NCBI RefSeq assembly: GCF_014672695.1
Contig: NZ_CP053923.1
Coordinates: 1,356,387 to 1,362,073 of the forward strand
Reading direction: 5' to 3'
Origin: Defluviicoccus vanus
Lineage (GTDB): Bacteria > Pseudomonadota > Alphaproteobacteria > Rhodospirillales > Defluviicoccaceae
DNA length: 5,687 bases
The notes beneath the pieces are model-generated. The model worked only from the letters and a program-made list of their open reading frames with translations. It was not told where the DNA came from and ran no database searches. Of this stretch, positions 1 to 5,034 are shown one piece after another; positions within the stretch are counted from its first letter, which is position 1; each line of letters begins with the position of its first letter. Position numbers and translations under genes: made by a program.

Positions 1-654
1 TCCCCCGACGTGCGCAGCATGAGCCAGCCGAAACTGCCGGACGCGCTGATGCCCGCCGACCTCGGCGAAGCGATAGAGATTGCGCGTGAGAACAATCCGG
101 CGATCGACTCCAGCCTGGCGACCGCGGAGGTGGCGAGCGAACACCAGCGCTTGGCGCGTGCCGACTACTATCCGCGCCTCGACGTGATCGGCAGCGCCAA
201 TCGCGAAAACGATAACAACCTCGTCCGCGGCACCTCCGTCGACATGTCGGTGGTGGTGCAGGCGAGTTGGAACCTGTTCAACGGCTTTGCCACCGATGCC
301 AACGTTTCCCAGGCGGTGGCGGAGTACCAGGGGAGCCTGCGCAACCACGAGCTCGTTACCCGCAAGGTCATTGAGCAGACGCGCCTCGCCTGGAGCGAAA
401 TGACCACCGCCCGGGAGCGGATCGACCTGCTCAACAACGCCGTGGCCATCGCCGGCGAGGTATTTGACGCCCGCGCCAAACTGCGCGAAGCCGGGCGCGA
501 GACCGTGGTCAATGTCCTCGATGCCGAGAACGAGGTCTACAACGCCCGGATTAATCTGGTGATCGCCCAGGGCGACGCGCTGCGTGCCGGCTTTCAGGTC
601 CTGCAGGGCATTGGCCGCCTTGACCTGCGAAACCTCGGCGTCGCCGGCGATTGA
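1..654 (+). CDS. TolC-family type I secretion/efflux outer-membrane protein, C-terminal part (5' truncated by window)
   Basis: The reading frame is open from base 1 (Ser-Pro-Asp precede the GTG at 10), so the true start lies upstream and about 217 residues are visible. TolC-family proteins form trimeric channels through the outer membrane and periplasm for type I secretion or drug efflux, working with an ABC or RND pump and a membrane-fusion protein. The visible part fits the second structural repeat: a helix with LGEAIEIARENNPAI, then YYPRLDVIGSANREND and a Val-rich strand leading to the conserved SWNLFNGFAT turn, then long helices (TRLAWSEMTTARERIDLLNNA) with FDARAKLREAGRETVVNVLDAENEVYNARINL near the end. 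That last block is typical of type I secretion members. Such proteins usually have about 430-480 residues, so roughly half is missing. The RTX gene at 2084 is a plausible substrate gene. Family is clear; the choice of secretion over efflux is inferred. Confidence 0.9.
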   Translation, partial: SPDVRSMSQPKLPDALMPADLGEAIEIARENNPAIDSSLATAEVASEHQRLARADYYPRLDVIGSANRENDNNLVRGTSVDMSVVVQASWNLFNGFATDANVSQAVAEYQGSLRNHELVTRKVIEQTRLAWSEMTTARERIDLLNNAVAIAGEVFDARAKLREAGRETVVNVLDAENEVYNARINLVIAQGDALRAGFQVLQGIGRLDLRNLGVAGD

Positions 655-673
655 CTGTCGTTAACCGCTTCGC

Positions 674-705
674 CCTGCAACAGCCCCCGGCAATCGCCTT
701 GCAGG
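674..705. terminator. Possible bidirectional hairpin between convergent tolC-like gene and msrB
   Basis: CCTGCAA at 674-680 pairs perfectly with TTGCAGG at 699-705 across an 18-base loop. It lies in the 57-base gap between two convergent genes, where a shared terminator is expected. The stem is short, the loop is long and there is no T-run on either side, so an intrinsic terminator is only weakly supported. Confidence 0.25.
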
Positions 706-711
706 CTTCGC

Positions 712-1125
712 TCAGCCCTCACCGCTGACATCGTCCGGCCGCAGCTTCAGCGAGGCCGAATTGATGCAATAGCGATCGCCGGTGGGCGCCGGCCCGTCGG
801 GAAAGACATGCCCCAGGTGCGCGTTGCACCGGCTGCAATGCACCTCGGTGCGGACCATCAAGAAGCTGCGATCGGTTTCGGTACCGACCTTGTCCGGGCT
901 CACCGGCTGCCAGAAGCTGGGCCAGCCGCTGCCAGAATCGAACTTGGTTGCGGAGGCAAACAGTTCTTGGCCGCAGCAGGCGCAGAGATACATCCCCGGC
1001 GTCTTGGTGTTCCAATAAGCGCCGGTGAACGCCCGCTCGGTGCCCTTGCCGCGGCACACATGATATTGCTCGGCTGTGAGTTCCTCACGCCACTCGCTGT
1101 CTGATTTGCTGATTTTGTCGCTCAT
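712..1125 (-). CDS. msrB: Peptide-methionine (R)-S-oxide reductase MsrB, cytoplasmic
   Basis: The 137-residue protein reduces the R epimer of methionine sulfoxide in proteins, normally with thioredoxin as electron donor. It is a full-length single SelR domain: ELTAEQYHVCRGKGTERAF near the N-terminus, zinc-binding Cys48/Cys51 and Cys97/Cys100, FDSGSGWPSFWQP (62-74), VRTEVHCSRC, HLGHVFPDGP (103-112) and the catalytic RYCIN with Cys120. The site that carries the resolving Cys in classical MsrBs (GCGWPSF) is Ser67 here. Cys24 in YHVCR may take that role, as in an alternative MsrB subclass known to me from memory. The ATG at 1125 is chosen because GAAAGGA (1134-1140) lies 8 bases upstream; the frame stays open to 1188 but that extension does not resemble MsrB. 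No signal peptide is present. It lies downstream of rpoZ on the same strand, 185 bases from the displaced rpoZ stop, so it could be co-transcribed or have its own promoter. Confidence 0.96.
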   Translation of the reverse strand: MSDKISKSDSEWREELTAEQYHVCRGKGTERAFTGAYWNTKTPGMYLCACCGQELFASATKFDSGSGWPSFWQPVSPDKVGTETDRSFLMVRTEVHCSRCNAHLGHVFPDGPAPTGDRYCINSASLKLRPDDVSGEG

Positions 1126-1133
1126 CCGCGTCG

Positions 1134-1140
1134 TCCTTTC
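1134..1140 (-). promoter_or_regulatory. Ribosome binding site deciding the msrB start
   Basis: Read on the minus strand this is GAAAGGA, with 8 bases between AGGA and the ATG at 1125. It favours that start over the in-frame upstream one at 1188. Confidence 0.7.
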
Positions 1141-1310
1141 GCTCGCGCCGTCGATCGGATCGGCATTGTGCCTAATTCGATCATCCACCGGGGCTATCGT
1201 TTCGAAAGGTGTGCGCTATCGCCGCCGCTTCAACTGCGGACGATTCAGATCCAGACGATAAGCTTCGGATTGGCACGCGGCGCTGGCTTTGCCGCTGGCG
1301 GGTGTGCGGC

Positions 1311-1436
1311 TTAGTCTTCCGCCACTTCGTCGCCGTCCGGCGAGTCCGTCTCGGTCAGTGCCTCGTCCTCGTACTGCGCCGGCCCGTCCATGGCGAGGGA
1401 GGAAACGATGTCCGAAGCGTCAAGGCCTTCGTCCGC
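1311..1436 (-). pseudogene. rpoZ: Displaced acidic C-terminal tail of RpoZ (out of frame by one base)
   Basis: Read in the frame ending at the TAA at 1311-1313, this gives 41 residues that start ADEGLDASDI and end DSPDGDEVAED. It has 15 acidic residues and no Lys or Arg, like the acidic tails of many alphaproteobacterial omega subunits. Most codons end in G or C, as in true genes here. The frame begins exactly where the rpoZ reading would continue after loss of one base. Either the gene carries a real one-base insertion, or the sequence has an error, or the ribosome shifts +1 at CCC-G. It is listed separately because it is not in frame with the start as given. Confidence 0.75.
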
Positions 1437-1680
1437 CGGGCGGTTCCTCCGGCGGGGCGATCCGCTGCTGATTGCGAACGAGTTTCTCGCGCAGGTTATC
1501 CAGATCGAGATTGCGCGCGGCAATCTCCCGCAGCGAGACCACGGTCGTTTTCTCGTTCTCCACGTCGACGGTGCTTCGCGCCCCGGCGTTAAGCTCGCGC
1601 GCCCGCTCGGCCGCCACCAACACCAGCTCGAAACGGCTGGGAACGGCTTCGATGCAGTCTTCGACGGTAATACGTGCCAT
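1420..1680 (-). CDS. rpoZ: DNA-directed RNA polymerase omega subunit, apparently frameshifted near the C-terminus
   Basis: Omega is the small RNA polymerase subunit that binds beta-prime and helps core assembly and stability. The protein begins MARITVEDCI, followed by PSRFELVLVAAERARELNAG (14-33) and VVSLREIAARNLDLDNLREKL (47-67), the conserved omega core. The start at 1680 follows a good ribosome binding site (GAGGAAGAGG at 1686-1695 on the minus strand). As written the frame ends after 86 residues with the unusual basic end GGRRP. The adjacent frame continues without a stop into an acidic 41-residue tail ending at 1311. Dropping one base of the GGG at plus-strand 1438-1440 joins the two into a 122-residue protein, close to the usual alphaproteobacterial length. 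The core is complete, so even the short form could bind polymerase. Its usual alphaproteobacterial neighbours (a relA/spoT homologue, smpB, folK) are absent; msrB follows instead. Confidence 0.93.
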   Translation of the reverse strand: MARITVEDCIEAVPSRFELVLVAAERARELNAGARSTVDVENEKTTVVSLREIAARNLDLDNLREKLVRNQQRIAPPEEPPGGRRP

Positions 1681-1802
1681 GCCTGCCTCTTCCTCTCGCG
1701 GCCTCGCCGACCGAAACGGCGCCGAAGGCACGCTGTCGCCCACTCCGGCGACGAAGGGGCGGCATCATGCCCTCGGCCGCTGCGAAACACAAGCGCCACT
1801 GT

Positions 1803-1814
1803 AAACAATTGTTT
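1803..1814. promoter_or_regulatory. 12-base perfect palindrome upstream of rpoZ (candidate operator)
   Basis: AAACAATTGTTT is its own reverse complement. It lies about 120 bases upstream of the rpoZ start. The inner eight bases, ACAATTGT, are identical to those of the palindrome at 4902-4913, also intergenic. A binding site for a dimeric repressor is possible; MarR/OhrR-type operators are similarly ACAATT-like. No regulator gene is visible here, so the role is inference. Confidence 0.35.
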
Positions 1815-2073
1815 GGCCCAACGTGATCCCAAGCGACGGGGCGGCTCCACACATCCACCGCGCTGTGATCGTGTTCACTTTATGCTCATTACTTGCAAGC
1901 CCTAGCAGGACCATCTACCTACAAATATATTCGCCTTTTATGTCAACAATACATGCCACGCGCGAATAATACGTTAATTATGTGTACACTACCAAGGAAA
2001 CGCGAGACGGACATTCGACCGTTCAACCGCGAGTTTTACTGTAACGGTTGCGGATGTTCGCGGGTGAAAGAGT

Positions 2074-2079
2074 GGGGAG
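2074..2079 (+). promoter_or_regulatory. Ribosome binding site deciding the RTX gene start
   Basis: GGGGAG sits four bases before the ATG at 2084. Two in-frame earlier starts (TTG at 2048, ATG at 2054) lack such a site and would add 12 or 10 residues unlike the N-terminus of an RTX protein. Confidence 0.6.
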
Positions 2080-2083
2080 ACTG

Positions 2084-4030
2084 ATGGCAATAGTTACAGG
2101 CACTGCAGGAAACGACACGATTCAGCCAAGTGGCAATTCCGCCGGCGTTGTTGGCGGGCTTCCGGGCGCTGGCGCCGACTCGATCAATGGGCTCGGTGGC
2201 AACGACTACATCAACGGCAGCGACGGCAACAACACGATGCTCGGCGGCGACGGCAACGACACCATCTATGCCGGCATCGGCAACGACTCGATCGATGGCG
2301 GCGTCGGCAACGACTACATCACCTATTCTGGCAGCAGCGGTGGTAGCGACACCATCCTCGGCGGCGCCGGCAACGACACCATCTACACGTTTGATTCCGT
2401 CGGCAGTGTCAACGGCGGCACCGGCCAGGACATCGTGTATCTCTCGGGTGTCGCCGGGGTTAACTGGAACGTCGCCGCGCTTGGGATCGAAACGGTCTAC
2501 GCATCCGACGGCAGTGACACGCTCAATGGCGCAACGCATACGGTTGCTATCTACCTGAAAGGTTACGACGGCGACGACAGCCTGGTCGGCGGCACTGTCG
2601 GCGATCGCCTCGATGGCGATGGTGGCAACAATACGATGATCGGCAATGGCGGCGATGACACCATATACGGTGGCAATGGCGATGAAAGCGCCAGCGGCGG
2701 TGGCGGCAACGACAATATTTACCTCTACGACGGCAATAACACCCTCGACGGCGGCGACGGCAATGACCGGCTCGATGTCGGCTTCGGCGACAACCGCCTC
2801 ACCGGCGGCGCCGGTAACGACTACCTCGACGGCAGCTACGGCAGCGATACCCTGGATGGAGGTATTGGCGACGACACGATTGACGGCAGCTACGGCCACG
2901 ACAGCATCGTCGGCGGCGCCGGCAACGACAGAATCTACGCCAGTGCCGAGGCCGTGTTCATCTCCGGCGGAGCGGGCAACGATTCCTTCTATGGTGAGGG
3001 TTACAGCGGCATCTCGCTCAACCTGCTCACCGCCGGTTTCGAGTATGCCGAAGGCACATACGGCGCCGATAACTTCAACGCTGCCGGACTGACCGGCGCG
3101 GTCACGCTTTATGGCAGCTACGGCGCCGACACCCTCATCGGCGGTGCCGGTAACGACTACCTGAATGCCGGCGCGGGCAACAACTCGCTGAACGGTAATG
3201 CCGGCAACGACACGCTCTACGGCGACAACAGCCGCGATACGATAATTGGCGGTGCCGGCAACGACTACATCTACGCCTACGACGGCAACGACAGCCTGAG
3301 CGGCGGCGATGGCAACGACACCATCTACGGCCTTGGCGACAACGACACCATCAGCGGCGGCAAGGGCTACGACTCAATGGACGGCGGCGCCGGCCGCGAC
3401 ACCATCGACTACAGCTACCTGACCGCCAAGGTCACCATCGACCTGGTCGCCGGAACCGCCACCTTCGTCCCTGCGGCGGGCGAGGCAACGGAAACCATCA
3501 GGAACTTCGAGAACGCCATCGGCGGTGCCGGCGGCGACAGCATCCTCGGCAACGACTACGCCAACAGCTTGGTCGGCAACGCCGGCACCGATACGCTCGA
3601 CGGCGGCAACGCGGCCGATACCCTCGATGGCGGAGCGGGCGTCGACCTGCTTATTGGCGGCAACGGGGCAGACCGGCTCATCGGTGGTGCCGATAACGAC
3701 ATCTTCCGCTTCATCGCCACGACGCAATCTCCCGTTGGCGTCGGCCACGATACGATCGCCGACTTCCAGGGTGCGGGCGCTCCTGTCCTCGACCGCATCG
3801 ACCTTTCGTTCATCGATGCAAGGCTCGGTGCGGCGTTCCCGGGCAATGACGCGTTTACCTTCATCGGCACCGGCGCGTTCACCGGTGTCTCCGGCCAGTT
3901 GCACGCCGTTGCCAGCGGTGCCAATTCGCTCATTCAAGGCGATACCAATGGCGATGGCGTCGCTGATTTCGAAGTCCTGGTACTGAATGTGAGCGCGGCC
4001 ACCTGGGTTGCCACCGACTTCATTCTCTGA
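2084..4030 (+). CDS. Secreted RTX (hemolysin-type calcium-binding) repeat protein
   Basis: The 648-residue protein consists almost wholly of GGxGxDxxx nonapeptides, which fold into a calcium-binding beta-roll outside the cell after type I secretion. Repeats start at residue 6 (GTAGNDTI) and run to about 541 (GGADNDIFRF). They form blocks separated by less regular beta-rich stretches near 116-160 (WNVAALGIETVYA), 309-350 (ISLNLLTAGFEYAEGTYGADN) and 441-480 (LTAKVTIDLVAGTATFVPA). The last 110 residues (HDTIADFQ at 555, LDRIDLSFIDAR at 569, FTFIGTGAF at 591, DTNGDGVADFEV at 620, ending TDFIL) resemble the serralysin-type C-terminal region with an uncleaved secretion signal. There is no N-terminal signal peptide, no Cys, only three Lys and no HExxH or other catalytic domain, so a structural, matrix or adhesin role is more likely than a protease or pore-former. 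The TolC-like gene ending at 654 may supply its export channel. Family is certain; the biological role is not known. Confidence 0.95.
   Translation: MAIVTGTAGNDTIQPSGNSAGVVGGLPGAGADSINGLGGNDYINGSDGNNTMLGGDGNDTIYAGIGNDSIDGGVGNDYITYSGSSGGSDTILGGAGNDTIYTFDSVGSVNGGTGQDIVYLSGVAGVNWNVAALGIETVYASDGSDTLNGATHTVAIYLKGYDGDDSLVGGTVGDRLDGDGGNNTMIGNGGDDTIYGGNGDESASGGGGNDNIYLYDGNNTLDGGDGNDRLDVGFGDNRLTGGAGNDYLDGSYGSDTLDGGIGDDTIDGSYGHDSIVGGAGNDRIYASAEAVFISGGAGNDSFYGEGYSGISLNLLTAGFEYAEGTYGADNFNAAGLTGAVTLYGSYGADTLIGGAGNDYLNAGAGNNSLNGNAGNDTLYGDNSRDTIIGGAGNDYIYAYDGNDSLSGGDGNDTIYGLGDNDTISGGKGYDSMDGGAGRDTIDYSYLTAKVTIDLVAGTATFVPAAGEATETIRNFENAIGGAGGDSILGNDYANSLVGNAGTDTLDGGNAADTLDGGAGVDLLIGGNGADRLIGGADNDIFRFIATTQSPVGVGHDTIADFQGAGAPVLDRIDLSFIDARLGAAFPGNDAFTFIGTGAFTGVSGQLHAVASGANSLIQGDTNGDGVADFEVLVLNVSAATWVATDFIL
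2099..3706 (+). repeat. RTX nonapeptide coding repeats with near-identical DNA segments
   Basis: The calcium-binding repeats are also repeated at DNA level. GGCAACGACACCATCTA occurs at 2252-2268, 2369-2385 and 3311-3327. A 20-base segment, CGGCGGCGCCGGCAACGACA, is identical at 2359-2378 and 2911-2930. GACGGCAGCTACGGC occurs at 2828-2842 and 2882-2896, exactly 54 bases (two nonapeptides) apart. Short in-frame repeats like these can change repeat number by recombination or slippage without breaking the frame. They also create long spurious open frames on the minus strand. Confidence 0.9.
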
Positions 4031-4046
4031 TCGGCACACCTCTCTC

Positions 4047-4080
4047 CTCCGGTCGCGTCCCGCTTCGGGTGCGACCGGAG
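4047..4080. terminator. Strong GC hairpin after the RTX gene, probable terminator
   Basis: CTCCGGTCGC (4047-4056) pairs perfectly with GCGACCGGAG (4071-4080), and CCCG/CGGG can pair inside the loop. It starts 16 bases after the RTX stop, between that gene and the convergent methyltransferase, so it could serve both. No T-run follows on either strand, which makes classical intrinsic termination less sure; mRNA 3'-end protection is an alternative. Confidence 0.6.
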
Positions 4081-4133
4081 ACTGCGGACTCCCACCTCAG
4101 CACACGAGCCTTCAACAACCGGGCTAAACGGGA

Positions 4134-4805
4134 TCAACCCGCCGCTGTCGGCGGCTTGCGCAGCACCAGCGAGAGATTGTTGGCCGGCATCGCCACCTCG
4201 CGCTCCCAGAGCAATCCCGCGTCTGCCGCCAGCCGTACCACATCGGCCAGATCACGCACGCCGTATGCCGGATTCATCTGCTGCAACTGCTCGTCGAACA
4301 GGGCATTGGAAACCGCCGTGTGGCGCCCGTCCCGCTTGTAGGGACCGTAAAGGTACAGCAGGCCATCCGGCTTGAGCGCCAAGCTCGCGCCACCGATGAG
4401 AGCGCAGCAGGTTTCCCAGGGCGCAATGTGGATCACGTTGATCGCCACCACCGCATCGAGCGTTGCCGGCCCGATCCCCGGCCACGGCAACTGGCGCACA
4501 TCCAGCCGGAAGGGCTCACCCACATTAGCCCGCCCGGCGCTGGTCACGTGGGCAGCAATGCTGGCCAATGCATCGGGATCCGGATCCGTCGGTTGCCACC
4601 GCACGCCGGGCAAAGCGGCGGCAAAGTGCACCGCGTGTTCACCGGTGCCGGCTCCCACCTCCAAGACAAGCGCGTGCTCGGGCAGAACCGACTGCAATAC
4701 CTCAAGAATCGGTGCGCGATTATTAAGTGTCGCCGGGGCGTGTAGCTTGCGCGCCCGCAAAGACCGCAGTGAATCGGCATGGTCTGGCACGATAGCGTGT
4801 CCCAT
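4134..4805 (-). CDS. DUF938-family SAM-dependent methyltransferase
   Basis: The 223-residue protein is a class I (Rossmann-fold) methyltransferase of the DUF938 type, a family whose substrate is not established to my knowledge. The SAM-binding motif I is VLEVGAGTGEHAVHFA (47-62), followed by WQPTDPDPDALASIAAH (70-86), where acidic residues would contact the SAM ribose. Then come LDVRQLPWP (101-109), AVVAINVIHIAPW (118-130) and the family block GPYKRDGRHTAVSNALFDEQ (154-173) with MNPAYGVRD (177-185). APATLNNRAPIL near the N-terminus is also typical. Length matches the family. The ATG at 4805 is chosen by homology; its ribosome binding site is poor. The frame stays open upstream to 4937, but that stretch (Cys- and Arg-rich) does not look conserved. 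There is no signal peptide, so it is cytoplasmic. It converges on the RTX gene and diverges from the exported msrB, so it is probably transcribed alone. Confidence 0.9.
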   Translation of the reverse strand: MGHAIVPDHADSLRSLRARKLHAPATLNNRAPILEVLQSVLPEHALVLEVGAGTGEHAVHFAAALPGVRWQPTDPDPDALASIAAHVTSAGRANVGEPFRLDVRQLPWPGIGPATLDAVVAINVIHIAPWETCCALIGGASLALKPDGLLYLYGPYKRDGRHTAVSNALFDEQLQQMNPAYGVRDLADVVRLAADAGLLWEREVAMPANNLSLVLRKPPTAAG

Positions 4806-4901
4806 TGAAGAGCATAGGCAGACGATCTGCGGAAAGACATTACCCCTTATTTTTCGCTTGAACAGAGGCTTCGGCAATGCTTCCCCGCTGTGCCGGCGGC
4901 A

Positions 4902-4913
4902 CGACAATTGTCG
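4902..4913. promoter_or_regulatory. 12-base perfect palindrome in the divergent methyltransferase/msrB promoter region (candidate operator)
   Basis: CGACAATTGTCG is its own reverse complement. It lies about 100 bases upstream of the methyltransferase start and about 120 bases upstream of the exported msrB start. Its core ACAATTGT equals that of the palindrome at 1803-1814. The protein that might bind is unknown. Confidence 0.35.
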
Positions 4914-4932
4914 GAGGCAAATACACGCAAGC

Positions 4933-4948
4933 TTCACGCCAACGTGAA
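4933..4948. promoter_or_regulatory. Inverted repeat TTCACG-CCAA-CGTGAA, candidate operator of the exported msrB
   Basis: Two perfect 6-base arms flank a 4-base centre. A TATAAG sequence at 4970-4975 lies just downstream and could be a -10 element for the msrB at 5035, which would put the repeat at or upstream of the -35 region. No good TTGACA-like -35 element is visible, so activation by a regulator bound here is possible but unproven. Confidence 0.3.
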
Positions 4949-5034
4949 TACAAGACTCGTCTGCTCATGTATAAGTCTGCTTGGCTCCAAGTCGTGGACA
5001 GATGCCCGTTCATTCTCAGGTGAAAACTTCACCC

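Larger units (their letters stand above)
1681..2083. other. Gene-free divergent intergenic region between rpoZ and the RTX gene
   Basis: These 403 bases hold no convincing gene. The part near rpoZ (1681-1800) is GC-rich leader ending in the rpoZ ribosome binding site. The part from about 1865 to 2045 is clearly richer in A and T than the rest of the window, as expected of a promoter region. It holds several small inverted repeats: ATAAT/ATTAT at 1966-1970 and 1977-1981, the palindrome GTGTACAC at 1982-1989, and CAACCG/CGGTTG at 2024-2029 and 2045-2050. A weak sigma70-like pair, TTGCAA (1893-1898) and TACCTA (1916-1921) with 17-base spacing, is present, but I cannot call a promoter firmly. Confidence 0.5.

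Noticed and set aside
1126..1188. In-frame N-terminal extension of the cytoplasmic msrB by 21 residues
   Set aside because: The ATG at 1125 has a well-placed ribosome binding site, and the extension does not look like an export signal or a conserved part of MsrB.
1209..1905. Several plus-strand frames opposite rpoZ and its upstream region
   Set aside because: They are Arg/Pro/Ser-rich translations typical of GC-rich antisense frames, with no recognisable domain, and conflict with the well-supported rpoZ.
1893..2084. A 63-residue plus-strand frame with a small Cys cluster (CNGCGC) whose TGA overlaps the RTX ATG
   Set aside because: The overlap suggests translational coupling, but the start is TTG without a ribosome binding site, the region is AT-rich promoter-like DNA, codon use differs from the real genes, and I recognise no family.
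2036..2899. A 287-residue open frame on the minus strand rich in Val and Ala (AVAAV-type repeats)
   Set aside because: It is the antisense of the RTX repeats; repetitive GGC/GAC codons read backwards avoid stops. It has no ribosome binding site and no domain of its own.
2099..3706. Regular repeats that could suggest a CRISPR or tandem satellite array
   Set aside because: Repeat units are imperfect, have no unique spacers of constant length, and encode RTX nonapeptides in a single frame.
2084..4030. A serralysin-type metalloprotease, suggested by the C-terminal region
   Set aside because: There is no HExxH zinc motif and no N-terminal catalytic domain; repeats start at residue 6.
3374..4039. 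A 221-residue open frame on the minus strand opposite the RTX C-terminal half
   Set aside because: It is again a shadow of the repeat-rich GC codons, fully overlapped by a certain gene.
4806..4937. In-frame N-terminal extension of the DUF938 methyltransferase by 44 residues
   Set aside because: It is Cys- and Arg-rich and unlike the family N-terminus, and it would cover the candidate operator at 4902-4913. It is not fully excluded, since the start at 4805 has a poor ribosome binding site.
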